DNA of 64,000 nt from an uncultured Coriobacteriia bacterium (lineage in GTDB: Bacteria > Actinomycetota > Coriobacteriia > Coriobacteriales > QAMH01), in NCBI GenBank assembly GCA_959608885.1, contig CAUHSG010000001.1, positions 62,001-126,000 of the forward strand. The letters are read 5' to 3'. Positions within the stretch are counted from its first letter, which is position 1. Every line of letters begins with the position of its first letter. Made by a program: the position numbers and the translations under genes. The notes beneath the pieces are model-generated. The model was not told the DNA's origin, did not search any database, and saw only the letters and a list, made by a program, of their open reading frames with translations. Below are positions 24,188 to 33,028 of the stretch, piece after piece.

Positions 24188-26786
24188 GAAAACATGTAGA
24201 CACTTATCCCGTTCCGGCTGGCGTAACTCCGCCATCATGATTGCAACGCTCATATTCGCCACTGCATTTTGCATCCCGGCGTTTTCGGCTTCCCCGTCTG
24301 CGGCAAGCGATGAGGGATACATCGAGCTCGACTACACGAGCGAGCTTCCGAACCTAAGCGATGCCAACGCGCTCTACTCTCTTGCTGATGCCCACTTCGG
24401 CGTGTATGTGGACTATCAATGCACCCAAAGGGCTGGCGAGCTCGTAACCGACGAAGATGGTCGTGCGACCTCCTCTCCCCTTCCCGCCGGTCGTTACTTC
24501 ATCAAGGAGGAGCTTGCCTCACCGGGTTTTGCGTTGTCGGCCCAGCTCTACCAAGTCGATGTCACGATTGGCGCAAGCGCGACTATCGAGACAAGCGCGA
24601 TGCCAGGCTTTAGCACCCCTGATGTGCTCGTCCGGGAAGTCAACTCCGAGACAGGCAATCCCGCCGGTGTCGCCGCCGCGCATCTGGGCGGAGCGAGTTA
24701 CACCATCTCCTACTACGACAACTTCGATGATGACAACGTGCTCGCAGGTCCTACCCGCAGCTGGACCTTCACATCAGATGACAAGGGCGAAGTGCACCTC
24801 GCCCGCGAGTACCTAGCTGGTGGGTCACCCCTCTATGAAGGGCCTCATGAGACGCTTGTCCTGCCCCTCGGCCATTACACGGTGACGATTGACCACGCTC
24901 CCGTCGGCTTCATACCCATCAGCAATGTATTGAGCTGCGATATTCAGCAGCAGTCGAGAATGGAAATCGAGCCACTGGTCGGCTTCGAGCCATTCGAGGA
25001 GAGCCTACAAGTGATGCGCGGTGACTTCATGTTCAGGAAAACAGACGAAAACGGCATTGCGCTTGCGAACGTGCCCTTCCTTCTCTCGTACGCCAACGGC
25101 GAAGACGATGGACATGTCGAGAGCCATGTCATCGTCACGAACGAGTACGGCGACTATTCCTCGACCACGGCTCGCATAGGACACGGCATGAACACGAACG
25201 CGAACGACGCCGCGATACTTGCGCATGTCGACGGGACTTACAAGCTTGACGAGAGCAAGCTCACGAACATGGCGGGAACCTGGTTCTCGATGGACGCAAG
25301 TGGCATGCGCTGCAATCCCGACGACACGCGCGCCGCCCTCCCCTATGGTTCCTACGTACTGCAGGAGCTCCCCTGCGCTGTTAACGAGGGCATGAACCTC
25401 GTCACGACGCAGTTCTCGATAAACCGCGACGGATTCACCGTCAAACTCGACAACATCATCGACACGCGCCCGGCAATTACGGGATCTGCCGTCGACGCGC
25501 AAGATGCCGACAAGCTCATCCGTCCCATGAAGAACGCTCTCGTAAACGAGAGCGTGGGCTATCAAAACCTCATCGTCGGCAAGAGCTATCGCATCAACTG
25601 CACGGCACAGGTCCAGAGCACGGGCGAGAGCGTATCGGGGCCCGACGGCTCACCTGCCTTCGCGTCCGTCGAACTCACACCCGGACAGGCGAATGGCAGG
25701 ATCGAGCTGGATATTCTGCTCGACACCTCCGAACTTGCGGGCGAGAGCATTGTGACGCACCTCGAGCTCGTCGCAAGCGATTGCATGGTCGTCACGTCCA
25801 ATGGCGCCGATGTCGCCGAGCAGACACTTGACGTCGAGCCCTTCATCACCGCAGTGGCACTCGACGCCACCGACCTCGATAACTATGTCATGGGCACGGA
25901 TGCGACCATCCTGGAACGCATCAGCTATGACGGCCTCAAACCGGGGCGTGCGTATATGGCAAGCTGCACGCTCAACGACAAGGCGACGGGAAATGCCCTG
26001 CGCGATGCCCAAGGCAAGGCCATCACCGCGTGCGTTGAATTTACGCCCGATAGCACCGAAGGATCCGTCGACATGGAGCTTCCCGTCGACACGAGCGGCA
26101 TCGCGGGTCACGACATCGTCGCCTTCGACAAGCTCGTCGACGAAAACGGAGACGTGGTGGCAAACCATCAGGACATCGATGACGAGCTGCAGACCGTCAA
26201 GACCGTAAAACTCAGCTCGAACGCAATCGACAAGGCCGACGGCGACAAGATCTTCGACGCGAACGCACAGGTCGTGACCATTACCGATACGGTCAATTAC
26301 GCGAATCTCGTTCCAGGCGAGCAGTACGAGTTCAAGGGCGTGCTCATGGACAAGGAGACGGGCAGCGTTCTCAGCGAAGACGGTGTTCCCATCCACGCTG
26401 TCGTGCCGTTCGTACCGCAGGAGGTATCAGGCTCGACAGACGTCGAGTACAGCTTTGATGCGAGCACGCAGCCAAGCCAGGTGCTCGTCGCCTTCGAGAC
26501 GCTCGAACACGATGGCAAGGTAATCGCCAAGCACACTGACCTCGAAGACGTCGCCCAGACGGTAACGAGCAGCGAAGTCGACCCAGACGCGGCACTCAAT
26601 GCCCCGGCAGGCTCATCTGGGCTAAGCGGAAAGGGGGCAACCGTGCTTACCGGTGACTTCTGGGCGCGCGTGCTCCTCATGACACTCGCGATGCTTGCGG
26701 GAACGTGCATCTGCATCGCCTATGCCCTGCATCGTCGTAGAAAGACACTCGAGGCAATCGCCCATAGCGACGACCCGTTCGTGTGA
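24186..26786 (+). CDS. VaFE-repeat/SpaA-like surface protein with C-terminal membrane anchor
   Basis: An 866-residue secreted protein. A signal peptide (about 1-38) is followed by three prealbumin/Cna-B-like regions (about 45-140, 145-265, 275-425) and three tandem repeats (about 431-550, 554-671, 673-792). Each repeat ends near a QT pair (546, 669, 791) and the third has VAFETLEHDGKVIAKHTDL, the VaFE pattern of proteins stabilised by Thr-Gln ester bonds. A membrane segment (825-849) and a basic tail RRRK follow. There is no LPxTG; the nearest candidate is TVLTG (819-823). It is likely an adhesin or pilin-like stalk. AAAGGA precedes the ATG. No sortase gene is in this window. Confidence 0.85.
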   Translation: MKTCRHLSRSGWRNSAIMIATLIFATAFCIPAFSASPSAASDEGYIELDYTSELPNLSDANALYSLADAHFGVYVDYQCTQRAGELVTDEDGRATSSPLPAGRYFIKEELASPGFALSAQLYQVDVTIGASATIETSAMPGFSTPDVLVREVNSETGNPAGVAAAHLGGASYTISYYDNFDDDNVLAGPTRSWTFTSDDKGEVHLAREYLAGGSPLYEGPHETLVLPLGHYTVTIDHAPVGFIPISNVLSCDIQQQSRMEIEPLVGFEPFEESLQVMRGDFMFRKTDENGIALANVPFLLSYANGEDDGHVESHVIVTNEYGDYSSTTARIGHGMNTNANDAAILAHVDGTYKLDESKLTNMAGTWFSMDASGMRCNPDDTRAALPYGSYVLQELPCAVNEGMNLVTTQFSINRDGFTVKLDNIIDTRPAITGSAVDAQDADKLIRPMKNALVNESVGYQNLIVGKSYRINCTAQVQSTGESVSGPDGSPAFASVELTPGQANGRIELDILLDTSELAGESIVTHLELVASDCMVVTSNGADVAEQTLDVEPFITAVALDATDLDNYVMGTDATILERISYDGLKPGRAYMASCTLNDKATGNALRDAQGKAITACVEFTPDSTEGSVDMELPVDTSGIAGHDIVAFDKLVDENGDVVANHQDIDDELQTVKTVKLSSNAIDKADGDKIFDANAQVVTITDTVNYANLVPGEQYEFKGVLMDKETGSVLSEDGVPIHAVVPFVPQEVSGSTDVEYSFDASTQPSQVLVAFETLEHDGKVIAKHTDLEDVAQTVTSSEVDPDAALNAPAGSSGLSGKGATVLTGDFWARVLLMTLAMLAGTCICIAYALHRRRKTLEAIAHSDDPFV

Positions 26787-26794
26787 AGACAAGA

Positions 26795-26819
26795 AGGCCC
26801 CGCGCATCGCACGGGGCCT
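26795..26819. terminator. Bidirectional terminator between convergent VaFE gene and yebC
   Basis: AGGCCCCG (26795-26802) pairs perfectly with CGGGGCCT (26812-26819), located between the two convergent stop codons. Confidence 0.7.
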
Positions 26820-26845
26820 CCTCATGCTCATGTATGTGGTGAGGA

Positions 26846-27649
26846 TTATTCCTCGTCGAGAGCTGTGGCGATCTCGTCGGTAATGTCCATCGTGCTGTAG
26901 ACGTTCTGGACGTCATCGAACTCCTCAAGCTTGTCGATGAGGCGCTGCACCTTCTTGGCATCGGCAACGGAGACAGCCGTGGGATTGTTGGGCTCGAAGA
27001 TGAGCTCGGCACCCTTGACCTCGATGCCCTGCTCCTCGAGAGCACTGCGCACGGCCATGAGATCGCTGGGCTCGGTGAAGACAACCCACTCGTCATCGGC
27101 CTCTTCGTAATCATCCGCTCCGGCCTCGATGACGGCCATTTCGAACTCGTCAGAATCGGCAGCCGCGCCGTTAGGGGCGGTCGGGTTCTTCTTATCGCCC
27201 GTCTCGATCTCCTTCAGGACGGTAATCTGACCCTTGCGGTCGAACATGTAGGCAACGGATCCGTTCGCACCCAGGTTGCCACCCGAATGGGAGAAGGCGC
27301 TGCGGACATCGGCTGCGGTACGATTGCGATTGTCCGTCAGGCACTCGACGTACACGCCAATGCCGGCGGGACCATAGCCTTCGTAGGTGACTTCCTCGAA
27401 ATTGGCCGCATCGGCGCCGGATCCGAACGCTTTGTCAATCGCCACCTTGATCTTGTCCTTGGGCATGGAATAGCCCTTGGCCTTGGCGATGGCGGCTGCC
27501 AAGGAAGCATTGTTCTCGGGATTGGGATCGCCGCCGGTCTTCGCTGCGACGGTAATGATACGGCTGAGCTTGGAGAACATCGCAGAGCGCTTGGAGTCCT
27601 GCGCCGCCTTGCGATGCTTGGTGGTTGCCCACTTGGAATGTCCGGACAT
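26846..27649 (-). CDS. yebC: YebC/PmpR family protein (TACO1-like)
   Basis: A 267-residue member of the YebC family, conserved from MSGHSKWATTKHRKAAQDSKRSA to the C-terminal domain. Long annotated as transcriptional regulators, family members are now also known to relieve ribosome stalling, so the role may be in translation. A slightly longer middle (about 150-175, acidic and Ala/Pro-rich) explains the length above the usual 240-250. It stands alone: convergent with the VaFE gene and upstream of lgt. Confidence 0.95.
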   Translation of the reverse strand: MSGHSKWATTKHRKAAQDSKRSAMFSKLSRIITVAAKTGGDPNPENNASLAAAIAKAKGYSMPKDKIKVAIDKAFGSGADAANFEEVTYEGYGPAGIGVYVECLTDNRNRTAADVRSAFSHSGGNLGANGSVAYMFDRKGQITVLKEIETGDKKNPTAPNGAAADSDEFEMAVIEAGADDYEEADDEWVVFTEPSDLMAVRSALEEQGIEVKGAELIFEPNNPTAVSVADAKKVQRLIDKLEEFDDVQNVYSTMDITDEIATALDEE

Positions 27650-27723
27650 GAATGAATCCTCTCGTGCTATTGGATTGACCGCAGTATTCTAACACTCCCG
27701 CATGGGTTCGTGTAGCGCCTAGC

Positions 27724-28548
27724 TCATGCGCTGTGCGATGGCTTGCCTCGCTGCGGGCGTTTGGCGACAGCGCACCAGACGAGCAAGACGATGCCGGCGA
27801 TGATCATGGGCAGAGACAGAAGCTGACCCATCGTTCCCCAGGTACCGAAGAAGTAACCGATCTGCACGTCGGGAAGTCTCACGAACTCGATGAGAATGCG
27901 GAAGACGCCGTAGAGAAGCAGAAACATGCCGAGGAAGAAGCCCTGCGGTCGCGGTGGATTGTTCTTGCGGGAAAGAGCGAAGAGCACGAGGAAGATGACG
28001 AGACCCTCGAGGAGCGCCTCGTAGAGCTGCGAGGGATGGTACATGATTCCCGTACCGGTGAAGTCGACACCGACGGGCAGGCTCGTCGGGGCACCATAGA
28101 GTTCGCCGTTTATAAAGTTCGCGCAACGTCCAAAAAGAAGACCGAGTGGCACGCCACAGGAGACAAGATCAGCAAGGGTGAAGAAGGGGATCTTATAGGC
28201 GATCGAATAGAGTATGCCGGCAATGACGATGCCGACGAGTCCACCGTGAAAGGACATCCCGCCATTGTTGAGGGCAAGTATCTCTAGAGGATTCGCGAGG
28301 TAATAGCCATCACCATAGACAAGACAATACCCGAGTCTCGCGCCGATGATGACACCGAACGCGCAGTAGCAGACAAAGACGAGGACATCATAGCCAGAGA
28401 AATTGAGCTTCCAGCGCTTGGCATAAAAGTAGACGACGAGACCCGCGAGAATAAAGCCCAAGACATAGGCCAGCCCATACCATCGCACGGAAAGCGGGCC
28501 GACGGTGACGAGAACCGGATCGATAAACTGGTAGATGTCGTTTAGCAT
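27724..28548 (-). CDS. lgt: Prolipoprotein diacylglyceryl transferase
   Basis: A 274-residue polytopic membrane enzyme that transfers diacylglycerol from phosphatidylglycerol to the lipobox Cys of prolipoproteins. Family motifs are visible: VRWYGLAYVLGF near residue 21, NGGMSFHGGLVG (about 90-101) and GRCANFINGELYG. All expected membrane segments are present. The upstream secreted lysozyme-like gene is in the same direction, 31 bases away, so the two may be co-transcribed. It would modify the lipoproteins seen here, such as the serine hydrolase at 3634. Confidence 0.97.
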   Translation of the reverse strand: MLNDIYQFIDPVLVTVGPLSVRWYGLAYVLGFILAGLVVYFYAKRWKLNFSGYDVLVFVCYCAFGVIIGARLGYCLVYGDGYYLANPLEILALNNGGMSFHGGLVGIVIAGILYSIAYKIPFFTLADLVSCGVPLGLLFGRCANFINGELYGAPTSLPVGVDFTGTGIMYHPSQLYEALLEGLVIFLVLFALSRKNNPPRPQGFFLGMFLLLYGVFRILIEFVRLPDVQIGYFFGTWGTMGQLLSLPMIIAGIVLLVWCAVAKRPQRGKPSHSA

Positions 28549-28579
28549 GCACGCATACTAGCATGAAAAGGCCGATAAC

Positions 28580-29986
28580 TCATGCGAAGCTGCTTACGAG
28601 CTCCATCTGGTCAATCACGGTCATGCTCCATGACGGCGATGAGCAATAGATGGCCCCGAGGGCGCTTACAGTTGGGGCCGTTGCAAGTCCGCTCCCAGAC
28701 GTCGCCATTCCCTCATGCCATGCCTCAATCGCCTCTTCAAACGAACCCCATTCAGCGGCGAGCCCATAGGGGTCACTGTCGGCCGCTCCCCATCCCCAGG
28801 CATTACAAGGTCTGATGCAGCTCTGGCCACCGCTTGACTCCACAATGCCCACCGCGGCACACAGACGCGGGTCGATCTTATGCCGGTATGCCGAGATGGC
28901 CATCGTTCGCCCATAGCCCTGCAGTGGCATGGAACCTGCCGTCTTTGCACATGACTCGAAGTATTCATCGATGGCGCGGCCCCATATCTCGACGAACTCT
29001 TCCTCGCTAATCGCAAAGTTCATTCCCTCGCCAAACGAAATGGCATCCGACACTCCCGCACGCGCATCAAGCTCGTCATACCAAAAGCCAACGGAGCTCT
29101 CCGCACCTGTCACCGATGATGATGCAGAATCGATTGCGTCTAGGGCGACTTGCCGTACCGCGAGAAGCGAGGCGCTCCCCTCCTGCACATCGGGGATGGC
29201 CTGACGCATGTCGGCGACACACTGACGCAACTGCGCACAACATCGCTCGACTTCGTATGCGGCCTCGTTGACCGGACAAACAAGAAATTGCCTGTCAGAT
29301 CGCACACGGGAATCGTCGACCGCGTCAATCACCGCGCTTGCACGCAAGCGCCGCTCTTCCCGAAGCGTCTCACGCATGCGCTTGCCACTGGCGACCAGGA
29401 GACGCTCGAGCATGTCCTGCCTGCGGCCGAGATCCCCGGGGGTGGCCGTACCCGCAACAATCGCCAGGGCATCATGATCCCCGCTTCTCATCATTTCGTC
29501 CTGAACGGCATCAAGAAGGGCGAGCGTCTCCTTCCTCGACCGTTCGAGCCGAGCGACACGTGCTTCCGTTCCCTCATCTACCTTGCCTATCGCACCACGA
29601 GCCGCAATACCACGCGCCGCCACGGCGCGCACAGCATCAAAGGCTGCCTTGGCCGCGTCAAGCGCGCGGCGGCCTTTGTCTAGCATCACACATCGTGCTT
29701 CGAGGGCCTCGATAACCTGCCGCTCGTCTCGGGAAGGCTGTCCGGCATCGGCATCGTCCGTCGGCTCTGGCGGCATTTCGGATACGTCATCTCGTGCGTT
29801 CAAATCGTTCTTGTCTTGACCGTCATCTGCCTCGAGACCGGCATGCCCGTCGCTTCCCTCATCGGCCCAGGCACACGTTGCCGAAATGTGTCCCGTTGTG
29901 ATGCCCGCGACCAGAGCGAGCGCAAGCATACTCGCAAACAGCTCGCGCACACGCGCCAAGCGGGCATACGCTCCTGACTCCACCAT
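28580..29986 (-). CDS. Secreted coiled-coil protein with C-terminal lysozyme-like domain
   Basis: A 468-residue exported protein. A signal segment (about 14-42, ending near CAWA) is followed by an acidic linker, a long Ala/Arg/Glu-rich helical region (about 85-290) and a C-terminal domain of about 130 residues resembling the lysozyme-like/SLT fold: ISAYRHKIDPRLCAAVGIVESSGG (presumed catalytic Glu in VESSGG), then CNAWGWG and WGSFEEAIEAWHEGM. The layout recalls PcsB/CwlO-type hydrolases in which a coiled coil restrains a peptidoglycan-cutting domain. The start at 29986 has AAGGA 8 bases upstream; 29995 is an alternative. It shares upstream module B with the VaFE gene. Confidence 0.8.
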   Translation of the reverse strand: MVESGAYARLARVRELFASMLALALVAGITTGHISATCAWADEGSDGHAGLEADDGQDKNDLNARDDVSEMPPEPTDDADAGQPSRDERQVIEALEARCVMLDKGRRALDAAKAAFDAVRAVAARGIAARGAIGKVDEGTEARVARLERSRKETLALLDAVQDEMMRSGDHDALAIVAGTATPGDLGRRQDMLERLLVASGKRMRETLREERRLRASAVIDAVDDSRVRSDRQFLVCPVNEAAYEVERCCAQLRQCVADMRQAIPDVQEGSASLLAVRQVALDAIDSASSSVTGAESSVGFWYDELDARAGVSDAISFGEGMNFAISEEEFVEIWGRAIDEYFESCAKTAGSMPLQGYGRTMAISAYRHKIDPRLCAAVGIVESSGGQSCIRPCNAWGWGAADSDPYGLAAEWGSFEEAIEAWHEGMATSGSGLATAPTVSALGAIYCSSPSWSMTVIDQMELVSSFA

Positions 29987-30051
29987 GTCATTCATCCTTC
30001 GCATCCATCCGACATGCGACCGTTGCATGCAAAGTATGCGAAAGAAGATTC

Positions 30052-30133
30052 CGAGCAAACCACCCCGAGAATCTGAACGAAACCAGACTGATTTCGGAGC
30101 AAAAACGGAGTGAAAGCGAAGTGAATTCGGACT
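30052..30133 (-). promoter_or_regulatory. 11-bp-phased repeat module upstream of the lysozyme-like gene (module B)
   Basis: On the minus strand: AGTCCGAATTC, ACTTCGCTTTC, ACTCCGTTTTT, GCTCCGAAATC, AGTCTGGTTTC, GTTCAGATTCT, CGGGGTGGTTT, GCTCG. The length (82 bases), phase and final 20 bases are identical to module A at 24014-24095. It ends 65 bases before the start codon and also lies in the divergent gap to the PIN-protein gene. Confidence 0.65.
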
Positions 30134-30204
30134 CGTGAGCACTTCAACGCAGCTTCACTTTCATGATAAACTGAAGCCTACCCCGCAAGAATCAGTTTTC
30201 GCAC

Positions 30205-30279
30205 ATGAGCGATGCGGAGATAAAGCGCAGCAAGCTCGCCGCAAAGGGATTCGTGCCAAGCAATGGCGGTGAGCGATAG
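30205..30279 (+). pseudogene. 24-codon ORF directly upstream of the PIN gene, possible antitoxin remnant
   Basis: ATG at 30205 to TAG at 30277-30279 encodes MSDAEIKRSKLAAKGFVPSN plus four residues. The next base starts the PIN gene ATG (TAGATG), the coupling seen between antitoxin and toxin genes. It is far too short for a folded antitoxin; a stop codon at 30172 blocks any extension and no ribosome binding site is visible. It may be the tail of a lost antitoxin or a translated leader. Confidence 0.35.
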
Positions 30280-30768
30280 ATGCTTGCAGGAGCCCGTTTC
30301 GTCGTCGACACCAACGTACTCATCGATTATCTCATCGAGCGCAAACCTTTCAACGCCAAGGCCGAGCTCCTCATGGCACTTGGCTACATCAACGAATTCG
30401 AGCTCTGGATTGGCACGTCGCAGGTTTCGGACATCATCTACGCCATCACCGATGGCGGCAAGCCCTCACTCAGCGAATACGCCCAGGACACCATGACCGC
30501 CTTGAAGAAGATGCTGCATATATACGCAACGGATGCCGAGGACTATGACAACGTAGCCCGTTGCTCCTTTGCTGACCTCGAAGATGCGTTCGTGTTCCAG
30601 ACAGCGCTCAAGGTCAAAGCTGACGCCATCATTACGCGAGACAAATCCGGGTTTGCGCGCTCGTCCGTAAAGGTGTTCGACTGCGATGAGCTCTTCGATA
30701 GGCTCGCCAAGGAAAAGGGCATCGAGTACGCGAAGGTCTCAGATGCCTTCGACATTTACCCTGAGTAA
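30280..30768 (+). CDS. PIN domain protein (VapC-type ribonuclease)
   Basis: A 162-residue PIN-domain protein. The first catalytic Asp is in VVDTNVLIDYL (Asp10); a central acidic segment and the C-terminal ADAIITRDKSGF give the others, so the active site looks intact. VapC-type toxins cut tRNA or rRNA and normally have a small antitoxin upstream; here only a 24-codon ORF is present. GGTGAG lies about 8 bases before the ATG. It is convergent with ligA, with a gap of 13 bases. Confidence 0.85.
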   Translation: MLAGARFVVDTNVLIDYLIERKPFNAKAELLMALGYINEFELWIGTSQVSDIIYAITDGGKPSLSEYAQDTMTALKKMLHIYATDAEDYDNVARCSFADLEDAFVFQTALKVKADAIITRDKSGFARSSVKVFDCDELFDRLAKEKGIEYAKVSDAFDIYPE

Positions 30769-30781
30769 ACTCCCCATCATC

Positions 30782-32965
30782 CTACTCCCCCGGCACCTCG
30801 CCCATCTCGATGATCTTTACGAGCGCGTCCTCATCGAGCACGGGAATCCCCAGCTCCTCGGCCTTGCGTAGCTTGCTACCCGCACCGGGGCCAGCCACCA
30901 CGTAGGATGTCTTCTTGCTCACGCTTCCGCTCGCCTTGGCGCCGTAGGCGCGCAGCAGCTCCTCAGCCGTGGCGCGGTCGTAGTGTTCGAGCGATCCGGT
31001 GAGTACGAAGGTGAGCCCCGCGAGGGTCTGCGGTTTGGCGTCGCTTTCGTCGATGGCCATTTGCAATCCGACCTCGCGCAGTCGCTCGATGAGGTCACGG
31101 TTATCCTTCGTGTCGAAGAACTCCTCGACACCCTGCGCAACCACCTCGCCGATGCCATCAACCTGGCACAGCTGTACCTCACTCGCCTCCATGAGTGCGT
31201 CCATCGTCTTGAAGGCCTTGGCGAGCGCCTCGGCCGTCGTCTTGCCGATATTGCGTATGCCGATGGCGAAGAGGACGCTCTCGAAGGGGCGTTGCTTGGA
31301 GGCCTCGATTTGCTCGATGGCCTTGGTGGCGTTCTTGGCGCCGAAGACGCGTGGTGACCCATCCTTCTTCTCGTCGCCGGTCGACACCTCTGCGAGCGTG
31401 GCGACATCGAGCTTGTAGAAGTCAACCGCGTCCTTGACCAGACCCGATGCGACGAGATTCTCGATGATCTTGGTTCCCAGGCCGTCGATGTCCATGGCGC
31501 CGCGTGAGACCCAGTGCTCGAGGCGCGTCTGGAGCTGTGCGGGGCACTCCGCGCTGTCGCAACGCAGGAAGGCGCCATCGCGAAAGACCGGCGACCCGCA
31601 ACTCGGGCAGGTCGTGGGGACTTCGGGAATGCGCGCCTCGGGCGGACGCAGGGACAAGACAGCGCCAACGACCTCGGGAATCACGTCGCCGGCCTTATGG
31701 ATGATGATGGTATCGCCGATGCGCACGTCCTTGCGGGCAAGCTCGTCGTAGTTGTGCAGGGTCGCACGCGAGACGACCGAGCCATCGACGGTGATCGGGT
31801 CGAATTCCGCGACGGGCGTGAGCACGCCTGTACGCCCCACCTGCACGGCGACGTTGCGCAAAATGGTCGTCTTTTCCTCGGGCGGAAACTTGAAGGCAAT
31901 GGCCCAGCGCGGTGCCTTGGCGGTAAACCCGAGCTCGGCCTGGATGGCGAAGTCGTCGACCTTCACGACGACGCCATCGATGTCGTAATCGAGATCGCAA
32001 CGATGCTCCAGCGCGTTCTTGCAGAACTCGTGCACCGCGGCCTCGCTATCGACCACGCGGATGTTGGGATTGACCGAGAAACCGGCCGTGCGCAGCCATT
32101 CCAGAAACTCATGCTGACTCGAGACGCCGAGCTGCGTGGTCTCGGCGATGGCGTAAATGAACGTGGCCAGATCACGCTCTGCCGTAATCGTAGAGTCCTT
32201 CTGGCGAAGCGAACCGGCCGCAGCGTTACGGCAATTGGCGAAGCTCTTCTTGAGCGCGAGCTTGCGCCCCGTGCGCTCACCGGCGTCAATTTCAGCGTTG
32301 TAGAGCATGATCTCGTCGTTCTCGAGACTGATGGCATCGTTAAGGCGCTCGAAGGAGGAACGGGGCATGTACACCTCGCCGCGCACCTCGACGGGTTGGG
32401 AGAAGCCCATGGCACCACTCTCTATGGAGAGATGGCGGGGTACGTCCTTGACCTGCAGGATGTTTGCCGTGACGTTCTCGCCCACGCTGCCATCGCCACG
32501 GGTGGCGGCCCGCACGAGCGTGCCGCGATCGTAGGTGAGTGCGATGGAGGAGCCATCGATCTTGAGCTCGCAGCAATACGAGAGGCTATGGCCCACCGCC
32601 TCGCGGGTGCGGGCAAGCCATTCGTCGAGCTCGTCGAGATCCATCGCATCGTCGAGCGAGTACATGCGGTGCTGGTGCTGTGCGGGGGCAAACTGTTCAG
32701 CCACGCCACCGCCGATGGTTTGCGTCGGTGAGTCGACGGTCTTGAGCGAAGGGTACTGATTCTCGAGATCAGCGAGCTCGCGATTGAGCGAATCGTAGAC
32801 GGCATCGGGTAACTCGGGGGCATCCTCGAGGTAATACTGATCGCGGGCGCGCTGCAAGGTCGCGCGTAGCTCGTTGACGCGTTCGACGGCGTCTGCCGGC
32901 GCATCGACCGGCGCGTCATCCATCAGATCGAACAGGTTGTCTTGCGAAGGGGCATCAGCTGCCAT
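30782..32965 (-). CDS. ligA: NAD-dependent DNA ligase
   Basis: A 727-residue LigA sealing nicks with NAD+. The adenylation motif KIDGSSIALTYDRG carries the AMP-linked Lys135. The OB fold, a four-Cys zinc site (CPSCGSPVFRDGAFLRCDSAECP), helix-hairpin-helix repeats and a C-terminal BRCT domain with GLTFVLTGSLEHYDR all follow in order. An N-terminal acidic stretch of about 25 residues precedes the Ia domain. AAAGGTGAGG precedes the ATG. Confidence 0.98.
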   Translation of the reverse strand: MAADAPSQDNLFDLMDDAPVDAPADAVERVNELRATLQRARDQYYLEDAPELPDAVYDSLNRELADLENQYPSLKTVDSPTQTIGGGVAEQFAPAQHQHRMYSLDDAMDLDELDEWLARTREAVGHSLSYCCELKIDGSSIALTYDRGTLVRAATRGDGSVGENVTANILQVKDVPRHLSIESGAMGFSQPVEVRGEVYMPRSSFERLNDAISLENDEIMLYNAEIDAGERTGRKLALKKSFANCRNAAAGSLRQKDSTITAERDLATFIYAIAETTQLGVSSQHEFLEWLRTAGFSVNPNIRVVDSEAAVHEFCKNALEHRCDLDYDIDGVVVKVDDFAIQAELGFTAKAPRWAIAFKFPPEEKTTILRNVAVQVGRTGVLTPVAEFDPITVDGSVVSRATLHNYDELARKDVRIGDTIIIHKAGDVIPEVVGAVLSLRPPEARIPEVPTTCPSCGSPVFRDGAFLRCDSAECPAQLQTRLEHWVSRGAMDIDGLGTKIIENLVASGLVKDAVDFYKLDVATLAEVSTGDEKKDGSPRVFGAKNATKAIEQIEASKQRPFESVLFAIGIRNIGKTTAEALAKAFKTMDALMEASEVQLCQVDGIGEVVAQGVEEFFDTKDNRDLIERLREVGLQMAIDESDAKPQTLAGLTFVLTGSLEHYDRATAEELLRAYGAKASGSVSKKTSYVVAGPGAGSKLRKAEELGIPVLDEDALVKIIEMGEVPGE

Positions 32966-33028
32966 TCCGCCTCACCTTTCCTCGTGGCTTCATCACATTG
33001 TTTCATCGAACTCTACCAGAGCACCGTG

